Shown: positions 1 to 7,208 of the stretch, in pieces
Layout of the letters: each line of letters starts with the position of its first letter
How positions within the stretch are numbered: the first letter of the stretch is position 1
Assembly (NCBI GenBank): GCA_937893415.1
Contig: CALBWZ010000389.1
Span: 1 to 15,474, forward strand
Source of the DNA: an uncultured Comamonadaceae bacterium
GTDB taxonomy: Bacteria; Pseudomonadota; Gammaproteobacteria; Burkholderiales; Burkholderiaceae_C
Length of the DNA: 15,474 nucleotides
Reading direction: 5' to 3'
The notes under the pieces: model-generated
Databases searched by the model: none
What the model was told of the DNA's origin: nothing
What the model saw: the letters and a program-made list of their open reading frames with translations, nothing else
Translations under genes and position numbers: made by a program

Positions 1-1635
1 GAGCGTTTGCGCGTGGCTGTGGGCCGTGGCTATTTCCAGAGGCGTGGCGGCAAAACTGGTCGGTATGAGCAGCGGTTGACTGCTGACTTGCTGGTCTAAA
101 CCATCGCCAAGCTGCGCTTTAAGGCGCTCGTACACAATGCGCTCGTGTGCGGCGTGCATGTCCACCACTACCAGGCCATTGGCGTTTTGCGCCAATATAT
201 ACACGCCGTGGATTTGGGCTACGGCGCTGCCCAAAGGCCACTCACCACTTGGCAGCGCGGAGGGGTCAGCGGTTGATGGGGTGGCGCTGGGTACTGTGTT
301 GTCGCTGGCAGTCGCGCCAGTGCTGTCAGCGGCACGCGCGTTTGTGTTGCTATGTGGTTGCCACAGTGCAGCCATCTCGTGCGCGGCGTGTCGGCTTTGA
401 GCCGGGGTGGCCGCGTCCCAGTGGCTGACAGCGCCTGGCGTGCGCCAAGGCAATGGGTTTTGACCACTGGTGGCCAACGGTGGTGAGCCACCCGACGTGG
501 GTGGCGCTTGCCACGCGGGCGTTGGCAGCGCATTTGCCATGCCTGCGCGTGGCACGGCCAAGGCTTGGCCAATGGCACGCGACACGAGTTGGTGAATGGC
601 TCGGCTGTCGCGAAAGCGCACCTCGATTTTGGTAGGGTGAACGTTGACGTCAACCCGCGTTGGCGGCATGTCTATAAACAGCACATAAACGGGTTGCTTG
701 TGGCCATGGAGGACGTCGGCATACGCACTGCGTGCGGCGTGTGCAATGACTTTGTCGCGTACAAAGCGGCCGTTCACGTAGGCGAATTGTTGGTCTGCCC
801 GTGCCCGGGCCGCGTCTGGTAAGCCGGCTCTGCCGCGCAGGCGTAACTCGCCTTCATCGGTGTTGAAGCGCAGATCTAGCGTCAAGCTGTCGTCAATGAA
901 GCCATGGCCCAGCACATCACCAATACGCTGGTCTAGGCTGGCATGGTCATCAGGCGCCAAGCCGTCTGTGTGCATGGCACGCCACAGCTCCAGCTGTTTG
1001 CCGTCTGCCCATATGGCAAAGCTCACGTCGGGTCTGGCCAAGGCGTGACGCCTGACCGCCTCAATACAGTGGGCTTGTTCGGTGTTGTCTGTTTTTAAAA
1101 ATTTACGCCTTGCGGGCGTTGCGTAAAACAACTCTCGCACTTCTATGGTTGTGCCTGGTGTGCGGGCAGCGGCGCTGAGCTCGCCACTGTGGCCGTCTAG
1201 CAGCCAAGCGTGTGTGTCTTGTGCAACACGGGTCAGCACGCTGACTTGTGCGATGGAGTTGACTGCGGCCAAGGCCTCGCCCCTAAACCCCATGGTCTGT
1301 ACAGACTCAAGGTCGTTTAAGTTGGCAATTTTGCTGGTGGCGTGTCGTTGCAAGGCCAAGGGCAACTGTGCCTTTGTGATGCCACAGCCGTCGTCCTCGA
1401 CGGTTATCAGGCGCACACCGCCAGCTTGCAAACGCACCGTGATGTTGGTGGCGCCTGCGTCTATGGCGTTGTCTACCAACTCACGCACCACAGAGGCGGG
1501 ACGCTCCACCACCTCACCTGCGGCAATTTGACTGATGAGTTCGTCGGGTAAGGCCAGTATGGGTCGTGGGCTTGAAATCAAGCTTGGGACAGCGGACAGG
1601 GCCGGGGATGATGGGGTGGGCGTTATTGAAGACAC
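1..1635 (-). CDS. mutL: DNA mismatch repair protein MutL, C-terminus cut by window edge
   Basis: MutL couples mismatch recognition by MutS to strand removal. The 545 residues visible show the GHKL ATPase N-domain: ELVDNA (52-57, catalytic Glu52, Asn56), DDGCGI (81-86), GFRGEAL (116-122), and RVDVNVHPTK ending the transducer domain (327-336). A Pro/Ala/Ser/Thr-rich linker runs from about 346 to 465. The C-terminal domain then carries DMHAAHERIVYE (492-503), which fits the metal-binding endonuclease pattern DQHA(X)2E(X)4E with Met for Gln, and QPLLIP (520-525), which fits the beta-clamp motif QXX(L/I)XP. This is the expected MutL type in bacteria lacking MutH. Roughly 70-100 residues remain outside the window. 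No in-frame ATG precedes the conserved core, so I chose the GTG at 1635, just after an in-frame TAG. A TTG at 1581 is the alternative. The first 28 residues are an unconserved Ser/Pro-rich extension. The gene is divergent from dedA, 74 bp away. Confidence 0.96.
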   Translation of the reverse strand, partial: MSSITPTPSSPALSAVPSLISSPRPILALPDELISQIAAGEVVERPASVVRELVDNAIDAGATNITVRLQAGGVRLITVEDDGCGITKAQLPLALQRHATSKIANLNDLESVQTMGFRGEALAAVNSIAQVSVLTRVAQDTHAWLLDGHSGELSAAARTPGTTIEVRELFYATPARRKFLKTDNTEQAHCIEAVRRHALARPDVSFAIWADGKQLELWRAMHTDGLAPDDHASLDQRIGDVLGHGFIDDSLTLDLRFNTDEGELRLRGRAGLPDAARARADQQFAYVNGRFVRDKVIAHAARSAYADVLHGHKQPVYVLFIDMPPTRVDVNVHPTKIEVRFRDSRAIHQLVSRAIGQALAVPRAGMANALPTPAWQAPPTSGGSPPLATSGQNPLPWRTPGAVSHWDAATPAQSRHAAHEMAALWQPHSNTNARAADSTGATASDNTVPSATPSTADPSALPSGEWPLGSAVAQIHGVYILAQNANGLVVVDMHAAHERIVYERLKAQLGDGLDQQVSSQPLLIPTSFAATPLEIATAHSHAQTL

Positions 1636-1709
1636 CCACGCATTCTAAAGACTGTGCGAGCAGTTGATGTGCGCAAGGGCTACACACGGCTGGCTCATAA
1701 TGTGCACCC

Positions 1710-2342
1710 ATGGACTTGTTACTCGCACTCATAGACTTTATTCTCAACATTGATGTTCACCTAGCCACATTTGTTGAGACCTACGGGGGGTGGGTCTATG
1801 GCCTGCTGTTTCTCATTATTTTTGTAGAAACAGGCTTGGTAGTGATGCCGTTTTTGCCCGGGGACTCCTTGTTGTTTGTCGTGGGAGCCATGGCGGCTAG
1901 GGGCAGCTTGGACCTGTACGTCGTGATGGGTTTGCTGCTGGTTGCCGCCATCGCTGGCGACCAGTTGAACTACACCATTGGCAGGCACATTGGCCCCAAG
2001 GTATTTCAGTGGGAAAAGTCCCGTTGGTTTAACCGCAACGCGTTTGACAAAGCCCACACCTTCTATGAGCGCTACGGCGGCATCACCATTGTGCTGGCCC
2101 GTTTTATGCCGTTTGCCAGAACATTTGCTCCCTTTGTGGCGGGCGTAGCCCACATGGACAGGCGCGTATTCACGCTGTTCAATGTGCTGGGCGCGGTGCT
2201 GTGGGTGGTGGGCGTGACGCTGGCTGGTTACTGGTTTGGCAACTTGCCATGGGTCAAAGCCAACCTAGAGTTCATCATCTGGGGGCTGATACTGATACCC
2301 GGCCTGATCGCAATAGCTGGCGCATTCAAAGCCCGCCGCTAG
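1710..2342 (+). CDS. DedA-family (VTT domain) inner membrane protein
   Basis: This 210-residue polytopic inner-membrane protein belongs to the DedA / SNARE-associated (VTT) family. Members act in envelope homeostasis, and some recycle undecaprenyl phosphate or depend on the proton motive force. The diagnostic positions are visible: Glu40 in FVETG, PGD at 50-52, Asp84, the GRHIG segment at 91-95, and RFMPFAR at 131-137 followed by a G-containing helix. Glu40, Asp52, Arg131 and Arg137 line up with residues known to be essential in E. coli YqjA (E39, D51, R130, R136). Hydrophobic segments lie at about 30-48, 54-84, 126-146, 155-177 and 187-205. Length is normal for the family. No good Shine-Dalgarno precedes the ATG. 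It lies divergent from mutL and appears monocistronic. The exact substrate cannot be read from sequence. Confidence 0.93.
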   Translation: MDLLLALIDFILNIDVHLATFVETYGGWVYGLLFLIIFVETGLVVMPFLPGDSLLFVVGAMAARGSLDLYVVMGLLLVAAIAGDQLNYTIGRHIGPKVFQWEKSRWFNRNAFDKAHTFYERYGGITIVLARFMPFARTFAPFVAGVAHMDRRVFTLFNVLGAVLWVVGVTLAGYWFGNLPWVKANLEFIIWGLILIPGLIAIAGAFKARR

Positions 2343-2667
2343 GCAGCAAGCACACCACTGCTGTAACGCCATGGCATTGCGGTCAATGTGTTCGACAAGT
2401 GCCAACTGACCGCAGTAAAAGTGGATTTGTAGAGCGTCCAACAACCTGCGTTGCCCCCACCGATGTGAGCTCACGGCCACGTGTCCACACAACACGGCTG
2501 TCATGTGTCTTGCGGCCAACCATAGACGGCGAGACATTGGGCTGGGCAACGTTAGGTCTCATACAAGTGTTGGTCTACAGCGGTATAGATTTAAAGTAGG
2601 TTTTTTTGGGCCATTGATGTAAGGTCGCCCATCAAGCTTTGCGTCAAAGGCTGTAGATGGAAGATGT
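2343..2667. other. Intergenic stretch, no convincing gene
   Basis: About 325 bp between dedA and the small lipoprotein gene. Open frames exist on both strands (for example a 94-codon minus frame at 2265-2549), but they run into dedA antisense and show no recognisable motif or ribosome binding site. Two weak structures are present: an integron attC-like pair (GTCCAAC at 2436, GTTAGGT at 2551) and an inverted repeat (TTGATG 2614-2619, CATCAA 2630-2635) shortly before the lipoprotein start. The stretch may be decayed coding sequence; I see nothing I would annotate as functional with confidence. Confidence 0.5.
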
Positions 2668-3042
2668 ATGACGCCAGTTGCTAAAGTTATGTTCGTTGTG
2701 GGTCTCGTTGCGCTGGTCGGCTGTTCAACATACCTTGGCTTGGGTAGCGACAAACAAATAACAGTTTCAATTAAAAAATCCGAAGTTTATGCGTATGAAT
2801 TTGGTTTTTCTGGCGATGAGGAGGGCGCATCTATCAAGCGTCAGGCCAGTCACTTTGCAGTCAGCGAAATCGTCAGGGACATCACAACAAACTGGTCGCC
2901 AGTGTACCGTTATCAGCCAGGTAAAGGCTATGTTGGTACCGACAGTGTTGAGATACAAACCACCCAGGTAGACGCGGCGACAGGCAGGCTTAAAGGCAAG
3001 CATGCGCCATCAATCAACATTCAAATAACAGTGACTGACTAG
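2668..3042 (+). CDS. Small predicted lipoprotein with Ig/cadherin-like C-terminal signature
   Basis: A 124-residue protein that I do not recognise by name. It starts with a short signal peptide (residues 1-18) ending in a lipobox, LVGC, with Cys19 as the predicted lipidated residue. Ser20 at the +2 position does not suggest inner-membrane retention, so an outer-membrane location is inferred. The mature part is soluble. Its end, around residues 83-124, reads like the last strands of a bacterial Ig/cadherin-like repeat: GKGYVGTDSVEIQ, then an Ile/Val alternating strand ending ITVTD, compare the common pattern G-Y-x-G-x-D-S-F ... V-T-D. A GGAAG stretch about 5 bp before the ATG can serve as a ribosome binding site. 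It sits alone between dedA and the convergent amiC. The call as a real gene rests on the signal peptide and lipobox; function is unknown. Confidence 0.72.
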   Translation: MTPVAKVMFVVGLVALVGCSTYLGLGSDKQITVSIKKSEVYAYEFGFSGDEEGASIKRQASHFAVSEIVRDITTNWSPVYRYQPGKGYVGTDSVEIQTTQVDAATGRLKGKHAPSINIQITVTD

Positions 3043-3149
3043 CGCGTACGTGAACCAGGATGTGTTGTTATAGACGTGTGCCCGATCTCTCTCACCAACG
3101 CCTCAACAAGTCCTGCCAGAAGCCTGAGAGGGGTTGTTGCATGTGACAG

Positions 3150-3164
3150 GCAACCAGCGGTTGC
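3150..3164 (-). terminator. Stem-loop 6 nt after the amiC stop
   Basis: GCAACC (3150-3155) and GGTTGC (3159-3164) form a perfect 6-bp stem with a 3-nt loop, directly after the amiC stop codon and inside the convergent gap between the small lipoprotein gene and amiC. There is no U-run on either strand, so it is not a canonical intrinsic terminator. It could stabilise the mRNA 3' end or assist Rho-dependent termination. Confidence 0.4.
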
Positions 3165-3169
3165 ATCGC

Positions 3170-4537
3170 TTAAATTTGTCGACTCCGTGCCAGCGGAGGG
3201 TTGCTTTCAAAATAGCGCTCTATGCCGCGCATGAGGGCGTCGGCCAGTTTGTTTTGGTAGTCTTGGCTGTTGAGTCGGCGTTCTTCATCGGGATTGCTGA
3301 TGAAGGCGGTTTCTACCAATACGCTTGGAATATCTGGCGCCTTGAGCACGGCAAAGCCTGCTTGCTCTACGCGGGGTTTGTGCAGCTTACCCACCTTGCC
3401 AAGTTGGCCCAGCATAGCTTCGCCTAGTTTCATACTGTCTTTAATTTGGGCACTGGTGCTCATGTCCAACATGGCACGGCTCACTGTGGCGTCTGCACTG
3501 TCCATGTTGATGCCGCCTACCAAATCGGCAGCGTTTTCCTTTTTGGCCATCCAACGCGCCGCCGCGCTGGTCGCGCCGCCGGTGCTGAGCGCAAACACGC
3601 TGGCGCCTTGCGGGCGTGCAGTATAAAAAGCATCTGCATGCAAACTGATTAACAGGTCTGATTGCACACGTCTGGCTTTTTCGACCCGTTTGTGCAGCGG
3701 GACAAAGTAGTCTTTGTCGCGTGTCATAAAAGCGCGCAACGGGTTGCCGTTGACTGTAGATTTGTTGATGCGTTCTTGCAGCTTGAGTGCAATTTTCAAA
3801 ACCACATCTTTTTCGTATGTGCCGTTTGGCCCAATTGCGCCTGGGTCTTCACCGCCGTGGCCAGGGTCCAAGGTCACCACAATGATGCGGTCTGTTTTTT
3901 GTGCCACTCGGCTGGCTGGCTTTTTGGGTTGAGCCGGCTTAGCTGGCGTTTTGGCCACCTGTGGTTGACCGACTACCGCAGGGGCTACAGGCTGAATAAC
4001 GCCCCTTTCTGCCAGCAAATCGCCCAGTGGGTCTGGCGGTGCGCTCACGCTGGCAATCACATCTTCGATATCGGCCATACGCTCCGACAACAGCTGCTCT
4101 AAAGGGTCCGGTGCTTGCGTCGGGTATAGGTCAAACACCAATCGAAATTGGTAAGGTGCAATAGGCTTGAGCGTGAACACTTGCGGCAACACGGGTTGCT
4201 TGAGGTCTAAGACCAAACGCACCACATCAGGCGCAAACTGCCCCACCCGAACACCCGCGATATTGGGGTCACTGGGAAGCACTTTGCTGACCAACTCTCG
4301 CAGTTCAGGCATCAAGGCCATGCCTCTGATGTCGACGGCCAAACGCGGTGGATCCGCCACAAAGGTCTGGCTGTAGCTCAGTGCTTGGTCAGATTCGATG
4401 GTGATGCGGCTGTAGTCGGGAGAGGGCCACATGCGCACCGCTACAATGTTGGCGCCCCAAGCGATATCTGCTTTGGTCAGTGTGAATAGCAGCGTGCTGG
4501 CTCCCAGTCCAGCGCGTAACAGTTGGCGACGCTTCAT
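3170..4537 (-). CDS. amiC: Periplasmic N-acetylmuramoyl-L-alanine amidase (AmiC type)
   Basis: This zinc amidase cuts the bond between MurNAc and the stem peptide to split septal peptidoglycan during daughter-cell separation. The 455 residues begin with a Tat-like signal, KRRQLLRAG at 2-10 followed by a hydrophobic stretch, with likely cleavage near AWGA (residue 29). An AMIN domain (about 31-137), which targets the septum, is followed by a Pro/Ala/Lys-rich linker (about 140-213) and an Amidase_3 domain (218-443). Predicted zinc ligands are His227 (DPGHGG), Glu242 (YEKD) and His300 (SLHAD); the catalytic Glu is Glu409 (VETAFISN). The segment at about 333-375 corresponds to the inhibitory helix region found in AmiA/B/C enzymes, so activation by an EnvC/NlpD-type LytM protein is inferred. 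Its ATG overlaps the tsaE stop by 4 bp (ATGA), indicating translational coupling. Confidence 0.95.
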   Translation of the reverse strand: MKRRQLLRAGLGASTLLFTLTKADIAWGANIVAVRMWPSPDYSRITIESDQALSYSQTFVADPPRLAVDIRGMALMPELRELVSKVLPSDPNIAGVRVGQFAPDVVRLVLDLKQPVLPQVFTLKPIAPYQFRLVFDLYPTQAPDPLEQLLSERMADIEDVIASVSAPPDPLGDLLAERGVIQPVAPAVVGQPQVAKTPAKPAQPKKPASRVAQKTDRIIVVTLDPGHGGEDPGAIGPNGTYEKDVVLKIALKLQERINKSTVNGNPLRAFMTRDKDYFVPLHKRVEKARRVQSDLLISLHADAFYTARPQGASVFALSTGGATSAAARWMAKKENAADLVGGINMDSADATVSRAMLDMSTSAQIKDSMKLGEAMLGQLGKVGKLHKPRVEQAGFAVLKAPDIPSVLVETAFISNPDEERRLNSQDYQNKLADALMRGIERYFESNPPLARSRQI

Positions 4538-5115
4538 GGGCCGCCGGCTTCATGTAACAGCGCTAAGCCAACTGTGGTGAGCGCTTCTAGCGCGACCATG
4601 CGTTGGTCATCGGGTGCGTTATCGACCATAGAAAGTACTTGCCAAGTTATATGCATATGCAGGTCTGCCATGGGCATCAAGTGTCGCACACGCGTGGGCC
4701 ACTCCACTAGCTTGAGGCCCGGTGCGGCAAATTGCTCTCTAAAGCCAGCATCCTCCCACTCTCGCTCGTCTTCAAACCTGTAAAAGTCAAAATGAGCGAT
4801 GTCTAGCGCTTGGCCGCCGAGGTGGCCCTCGTGGGGCTCCACAATGGCATAAGTGGGACTTTTAATTCGCCCAGCAACCCCTAGCGCCCCCAATAGATGG
4901 CGAACAAAAGTGGTTTTTCCCGCTCCCAAGTCGCCCTCAATCGTGATGGTGGCGTTGACCAAGGCAGGGCTGCGCGCCAGCGCTTGTGCAAACTGTGCGG
5001 TGGCATCCTCGTTTGACCACAGCACTTGACGGGTGGTGCGGCCTGCCGGGTGCGAGCTGCTGTGATGCGTATGGCCACGGCTTGGTGGCTCATTGGAAAA
5101 GGTGTTGGCTGACAT
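4534..5115 (-). CDS. tsaE: tRNA t6A biosynthesis ATPase TsaE
   Basis: TsaE is the ATPase partner of TsaB-TsaD in making N6-threonylcarbamoyladenosine at position 37 of ANN-decoding tRNAs, in the cytoplasm. The 193 residues carry the Walker A loop GDLGAGKTT (61-69), SPTY (86-89), HFDFYR (108-113) and LVEWP (136-140), all typical of the family. I chose the ATG at 5115 (MSANTF...). An in-frame start further upstream at 5193 would run through the start of divergent queG and adds no conserved sequence. Residues 1-28 are a His/Ser-rich extension before the conserved core; family members usually start close to the segment found here at 31, so a GTG there (codon for Val31) is a possible alternative. 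It is first in a tsaE-amiC operon with a 4-bp overlap. Only 15 bp separate its ATG from that of queG. Confidence 0.95.
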   Translation of the reverse strand: MSANTFSNEPPSRGHTHHSSSHPAGRTTRQVLWSNEDATAQFAQALARSPALVNATITIEGDLGAGKTTFVRHLLGALGVAGRIKSPTYAIVEPHEGHLGGQALDIAHFDFYRFEDEREWEDAGFREQFAAPGLKLVEWPTRVRHLMPMADLHMHITWQVLSMVDNAPDDQRMVALEALTTVGLALLHEAGGP

Positions 5116-5130
5116 GCCTACAATTTGACC

Positions 5131-6333
5131 ATGCAAACGCCTCCGCCACATTGGCCAGAAAATATTGTTCAACAACTGAACCAGTGGGGTCACGTCTTGG
5201 GGTTTTCACAGATCGGTGTTGCTGGAGTCGACTTGAGCCACGCTGAACCCGGTCTGTCGGCTTGGCTGGAAGAAGGTTGCCATGGCGGCATGACCTACAT
5301 GGCCAAGCACGGCACTGCGCGGGCAAGGCCACATGAACTGGTACCAGGAACGGTGCGTGTGATTACGGCCAGGATGAATTACCTACCCGACTTACAGACA
5401 GGGGCTGGGTCGGGCACTGCTGCGCGGCTTGAACAGGGTGGTGTCGGCGTTGACGTTGGTGCGCTCAGCGACGACTGGCGAGCCATCGCGTGGGCAGATA
5501 TGAACAAGGTGGGCAGCGCCTATGTGTCGGTGTATGCCAGAGGGCGTGACTACCACAAGGTTATGCGCGGGCGTTTGCAGCAGTTGGCAACACAGTTGCA
5601 AACGCTGATTGGGCCTTATGGCTACCGCGTATTTACAGACTCTGCGCCTGTGTTGGAGGCCGAGCTGGCGACCATGAGTGGCCAGGGGTGGCGCGGCAAA
5701 CACAGCTTGGTACTCAACCGAGAAGCTGGCTCGATGTTCTTTTTGGGCGAAATATTTGTGGATGTGGCGCTGCCAATAACCGAGCCCACAACAGACCACT
5801 GCGGCCAATGCACATCGTGCATGGACGTGTGCCCGACGCAAGCGATTGTGGCACCTTACAAGGTGGATGCACGCCGCTGTATTTCGTACCTCACCATTGA
5901 GCATGAGGGCGCCATAGATGAGCGTTTGCGCAGTGCCATGGGCAACCGCATTTATGGCTGCGACGATTGCCAACTGACTTGTCCATGGAACAAGTTTGCC
6001 CAAGTAGCGCCAGTGCCTGATTTTGCTGTGCGCCAGGTATTAGATGCCCCCACGTTGCTGCAACTGTGGGCTTGGGATGAGACCACATTTTTACGACTCA
6101 CTGAAGGCTCTGCCATTCGCCGCATTGGTCATGCGCGGTGGCTTCGTAATGTGGCGACAGCAATGGGCAATGCCCTTGCCGAGTTGTCTTCGTTGCCTGC
6201 GATGTCCGAAGTCTCTGGTTCATCTGATCTGGCGGTTGACTTGATGCGCGCCTTGGCACAGCACAACGGGCACCCCAATGCTGCGGTACGCGAGCATGTT
6301 GAATGGGCCTTGCAGCAGTATCATCATCGCTAA
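5131..6333 (+). CDS. queG: Epoxyqueuosine reductase QueG
   Basis: QueG is a cobalamin- and iron-sulfur-dependent reductase that converts epoxyqueuosine to queuosine in tRNAs with GUN anticodons, the last step of Q synthesis. The 400 residues show the N-terminal reductase domain with FTDSAPVLEAELA (168-180, catalytic Asp170), and a bis-[4Fe-4S] domain with CGQCTSCMDVCP (Cys224, 227, 230, 234), Cys250, and CDDCQLTC (Cys277, 280, 284) followed by PWNK. The C-terminus (about 305-395) has the helical repeat-like region seen in proteobacterial QueG. An insertion-like Gly-rich stretch lies at about 90-115. The ATG at 5131 is preferred over an in-frame TTG at 5125. The gene is divergent from tsaE, as in E. 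coli. The permease gene starts 2 bp after its stop, so the two may be cotranscribed. Confidence 0.96.
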   Translation: MQTPPPHWPENIVQQLNQWGHVLGFSQIGVAGVDLSHAEPGLSAWLEEGCHGGMTYMAKHGTARARPHELVPGTVRVITARMNYLPDLQTGAGSGTAARLEQGGVGVDVGALSDDWRAIAWADMNKVGSAYVSVYARGRDYHKVMRGRLQQLATQLQTLIGPYGYRVFTDSAPVLEAELATMSGQGWRGKHSLVLNREAGSMFFLGEIFVDVALPITEPTTDHCGQCTSCMDVCPTQAIVAPYKVDARRCISYLTIEHEGAIDERLRSAMGNRIYGCDDCQLTCPWNKFAQVAPVPDFAVRQVLDAPTLLQLWAWDETTFLRLTEGSAIRRIGHARWLRNVATAMGNALAELSSLPAMSEVSGSSDLAVDLMRALAQHNGHPNAAVREHVEWALQQYHHR

Positions 6334-6335
6334 CC

Positions 6336-7121
6336 ATGTCCCCATCTAAACCTGCTGTCCCTCATCCATCTTCGCCCCCGCTGAGTCCCCAGCTTGCACG
6401 TGGTCAAACGTGGTTACAAGGCATGCAAGCCATGGGCACAGCAAGTATTCGCCTGTGGGTACTGGCCGCGCAACTCATTGTGTTGATGCTGTCGCCCGCC
6501 AGTTACGGTGGCACGCGTTCGCAGTCAGCCATGCAGCAGTTGGTGCAGGCCAGCTTGCCACTGCTGCCAGGGTTTGTGGTGCTCAGCGCCTTAATCAGCG
6601 TGGTGTTGGTGCGTATTGTCTTGGCCGCAGCCAGCGAGTTGGGCGTGTCGCAGTTTGCGCTAAACCTGTTGATTCGCACCTTGGTCTTGGAGTTGTTACC
6701 TCTCATTGCGGCCAGCTTTGTAGCCCTGCGCTACAGTTTGGTTGCTGCCAATGCGCTGGACCATGAGCGGTCTTATACGCCGCAAGACGTGGTGCCGTTT
6801 TGTAGCGCCTCCGTCTTTGCTGTGCTGCTGTTGGCGTTGTCTGGTGCGCTGCTGGCCAGCGTCATTGCCTATGTGTCTGTATATGGTTTGTCTGTTTGGG
6901 GGCTGGCGTCATTCAACACCTTGATGGCCCAGATATTCACGCCCACTGTTATGGTGGTGTTGGGCTGCAAAACATTGCTGTCCGCGCTTGCCGTGGCGGT
7001 GGTTCCGTTTAGCGCCGTTGCCGATGGCCAAGTGCCACGCTCTGATTTGGTGGTGTTTGCGCGCTTGATGGCGATTTTGTTGCTCATAGAGTTGTTGTCG
7101 CTGGTGAGCAACTACTATTGA
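6336..7121 (+). CDS. MlaE-like ABC-type permease, divergent
   Basis: A 261-residue integral membrane protein resembling the MlaE (DUF140) permeases that work with MCE proteins to move phospholipids between the inner and outer membranes. Hydrophobic segments lie at about 39-54, 76-98, 112-138, 155-183, 196-225 and 238-258. LVLELLPLIAASFVALRYS (117-135) aligns by eye with the MlaE block 'RELxPxxxALLVAGRxG'. The following coupling loop, normally AELGxMxxxEQIDAL, is replaced by an unlike segment, ANALDHERSYTPQD (138-151). The MlaD-type gene downstream supports the call; no ATPase gene is present. I chose the ATG at 6336, 2 bp after the queG stop. An ATG at 6303 would overlap queG and add 11 unconserved residues. 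The family assignment rests on weak similarity and context, so treat it as probable rather than certain. Confidence 0.75.
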   Translation: MSPSKPAVPHPSSPPLSPQLARGQTWLQGMQAMGTASIRLWVLAAQLIVLMLSPASYGGTRSQSAMQQLVQASLPLLPGFVVLSALISVVLVRIVLAAASELGVSQFALNLLIRTLVLELLPLIAASFVALRYSLVAANALDHERSYTPQDVVPFCSASVFAVLLLALSGALLASVIAYVSVYGLSVWGLASFNTLMAQIFTPTVMVVLGCKTLLSALAVAVVPFSAVADGQVPRSDLVVFARLMAILLLIELLSLVSNYY

Positions 7122-7208
7122 TGCCTGTGTGCATGTGGTTTTATAGCATCACTGTCACCACCGCCAACACTACAAGCTAATCATTAACCAGCCGCTTATT
7201 TATTTGCC

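Noticed and set aside
219..653. 144-codon minus-strand frame opposite the start region
   Set aside because: It lies in another frame inside mutL; the continuous MutL frame with conserved motifs explains this DNA.
1664..1701. TTGATG and CATAAT as a dedA promoter
   Set aside because: The spacer is 26 bp, too long for a sigma-70 promoter; CATAAT alone close to the ATG would imply a leaderless mRNA, which I cannot support.
2265..2549. 94-codon Cys-containing minus-strand frame after dedA
   Set aside because: It overlaps dedA antisense, has no ribosome binding site and no recognisable domain; kept only as part of the gap description.
3098..3139. CTCTCA ... TGAGAG inverted repeat between the small lipoprotein gene and amiC
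   Set aside because: The stem is only 6 bp with a loop of about 30 nt and no U-run; likely chance.
5392..6003. 203-codon minus-strand open frame
   Set aside because: Antisense shadow of queG; its sequence shows no domain, while the plus frame has all the QueG motifs.
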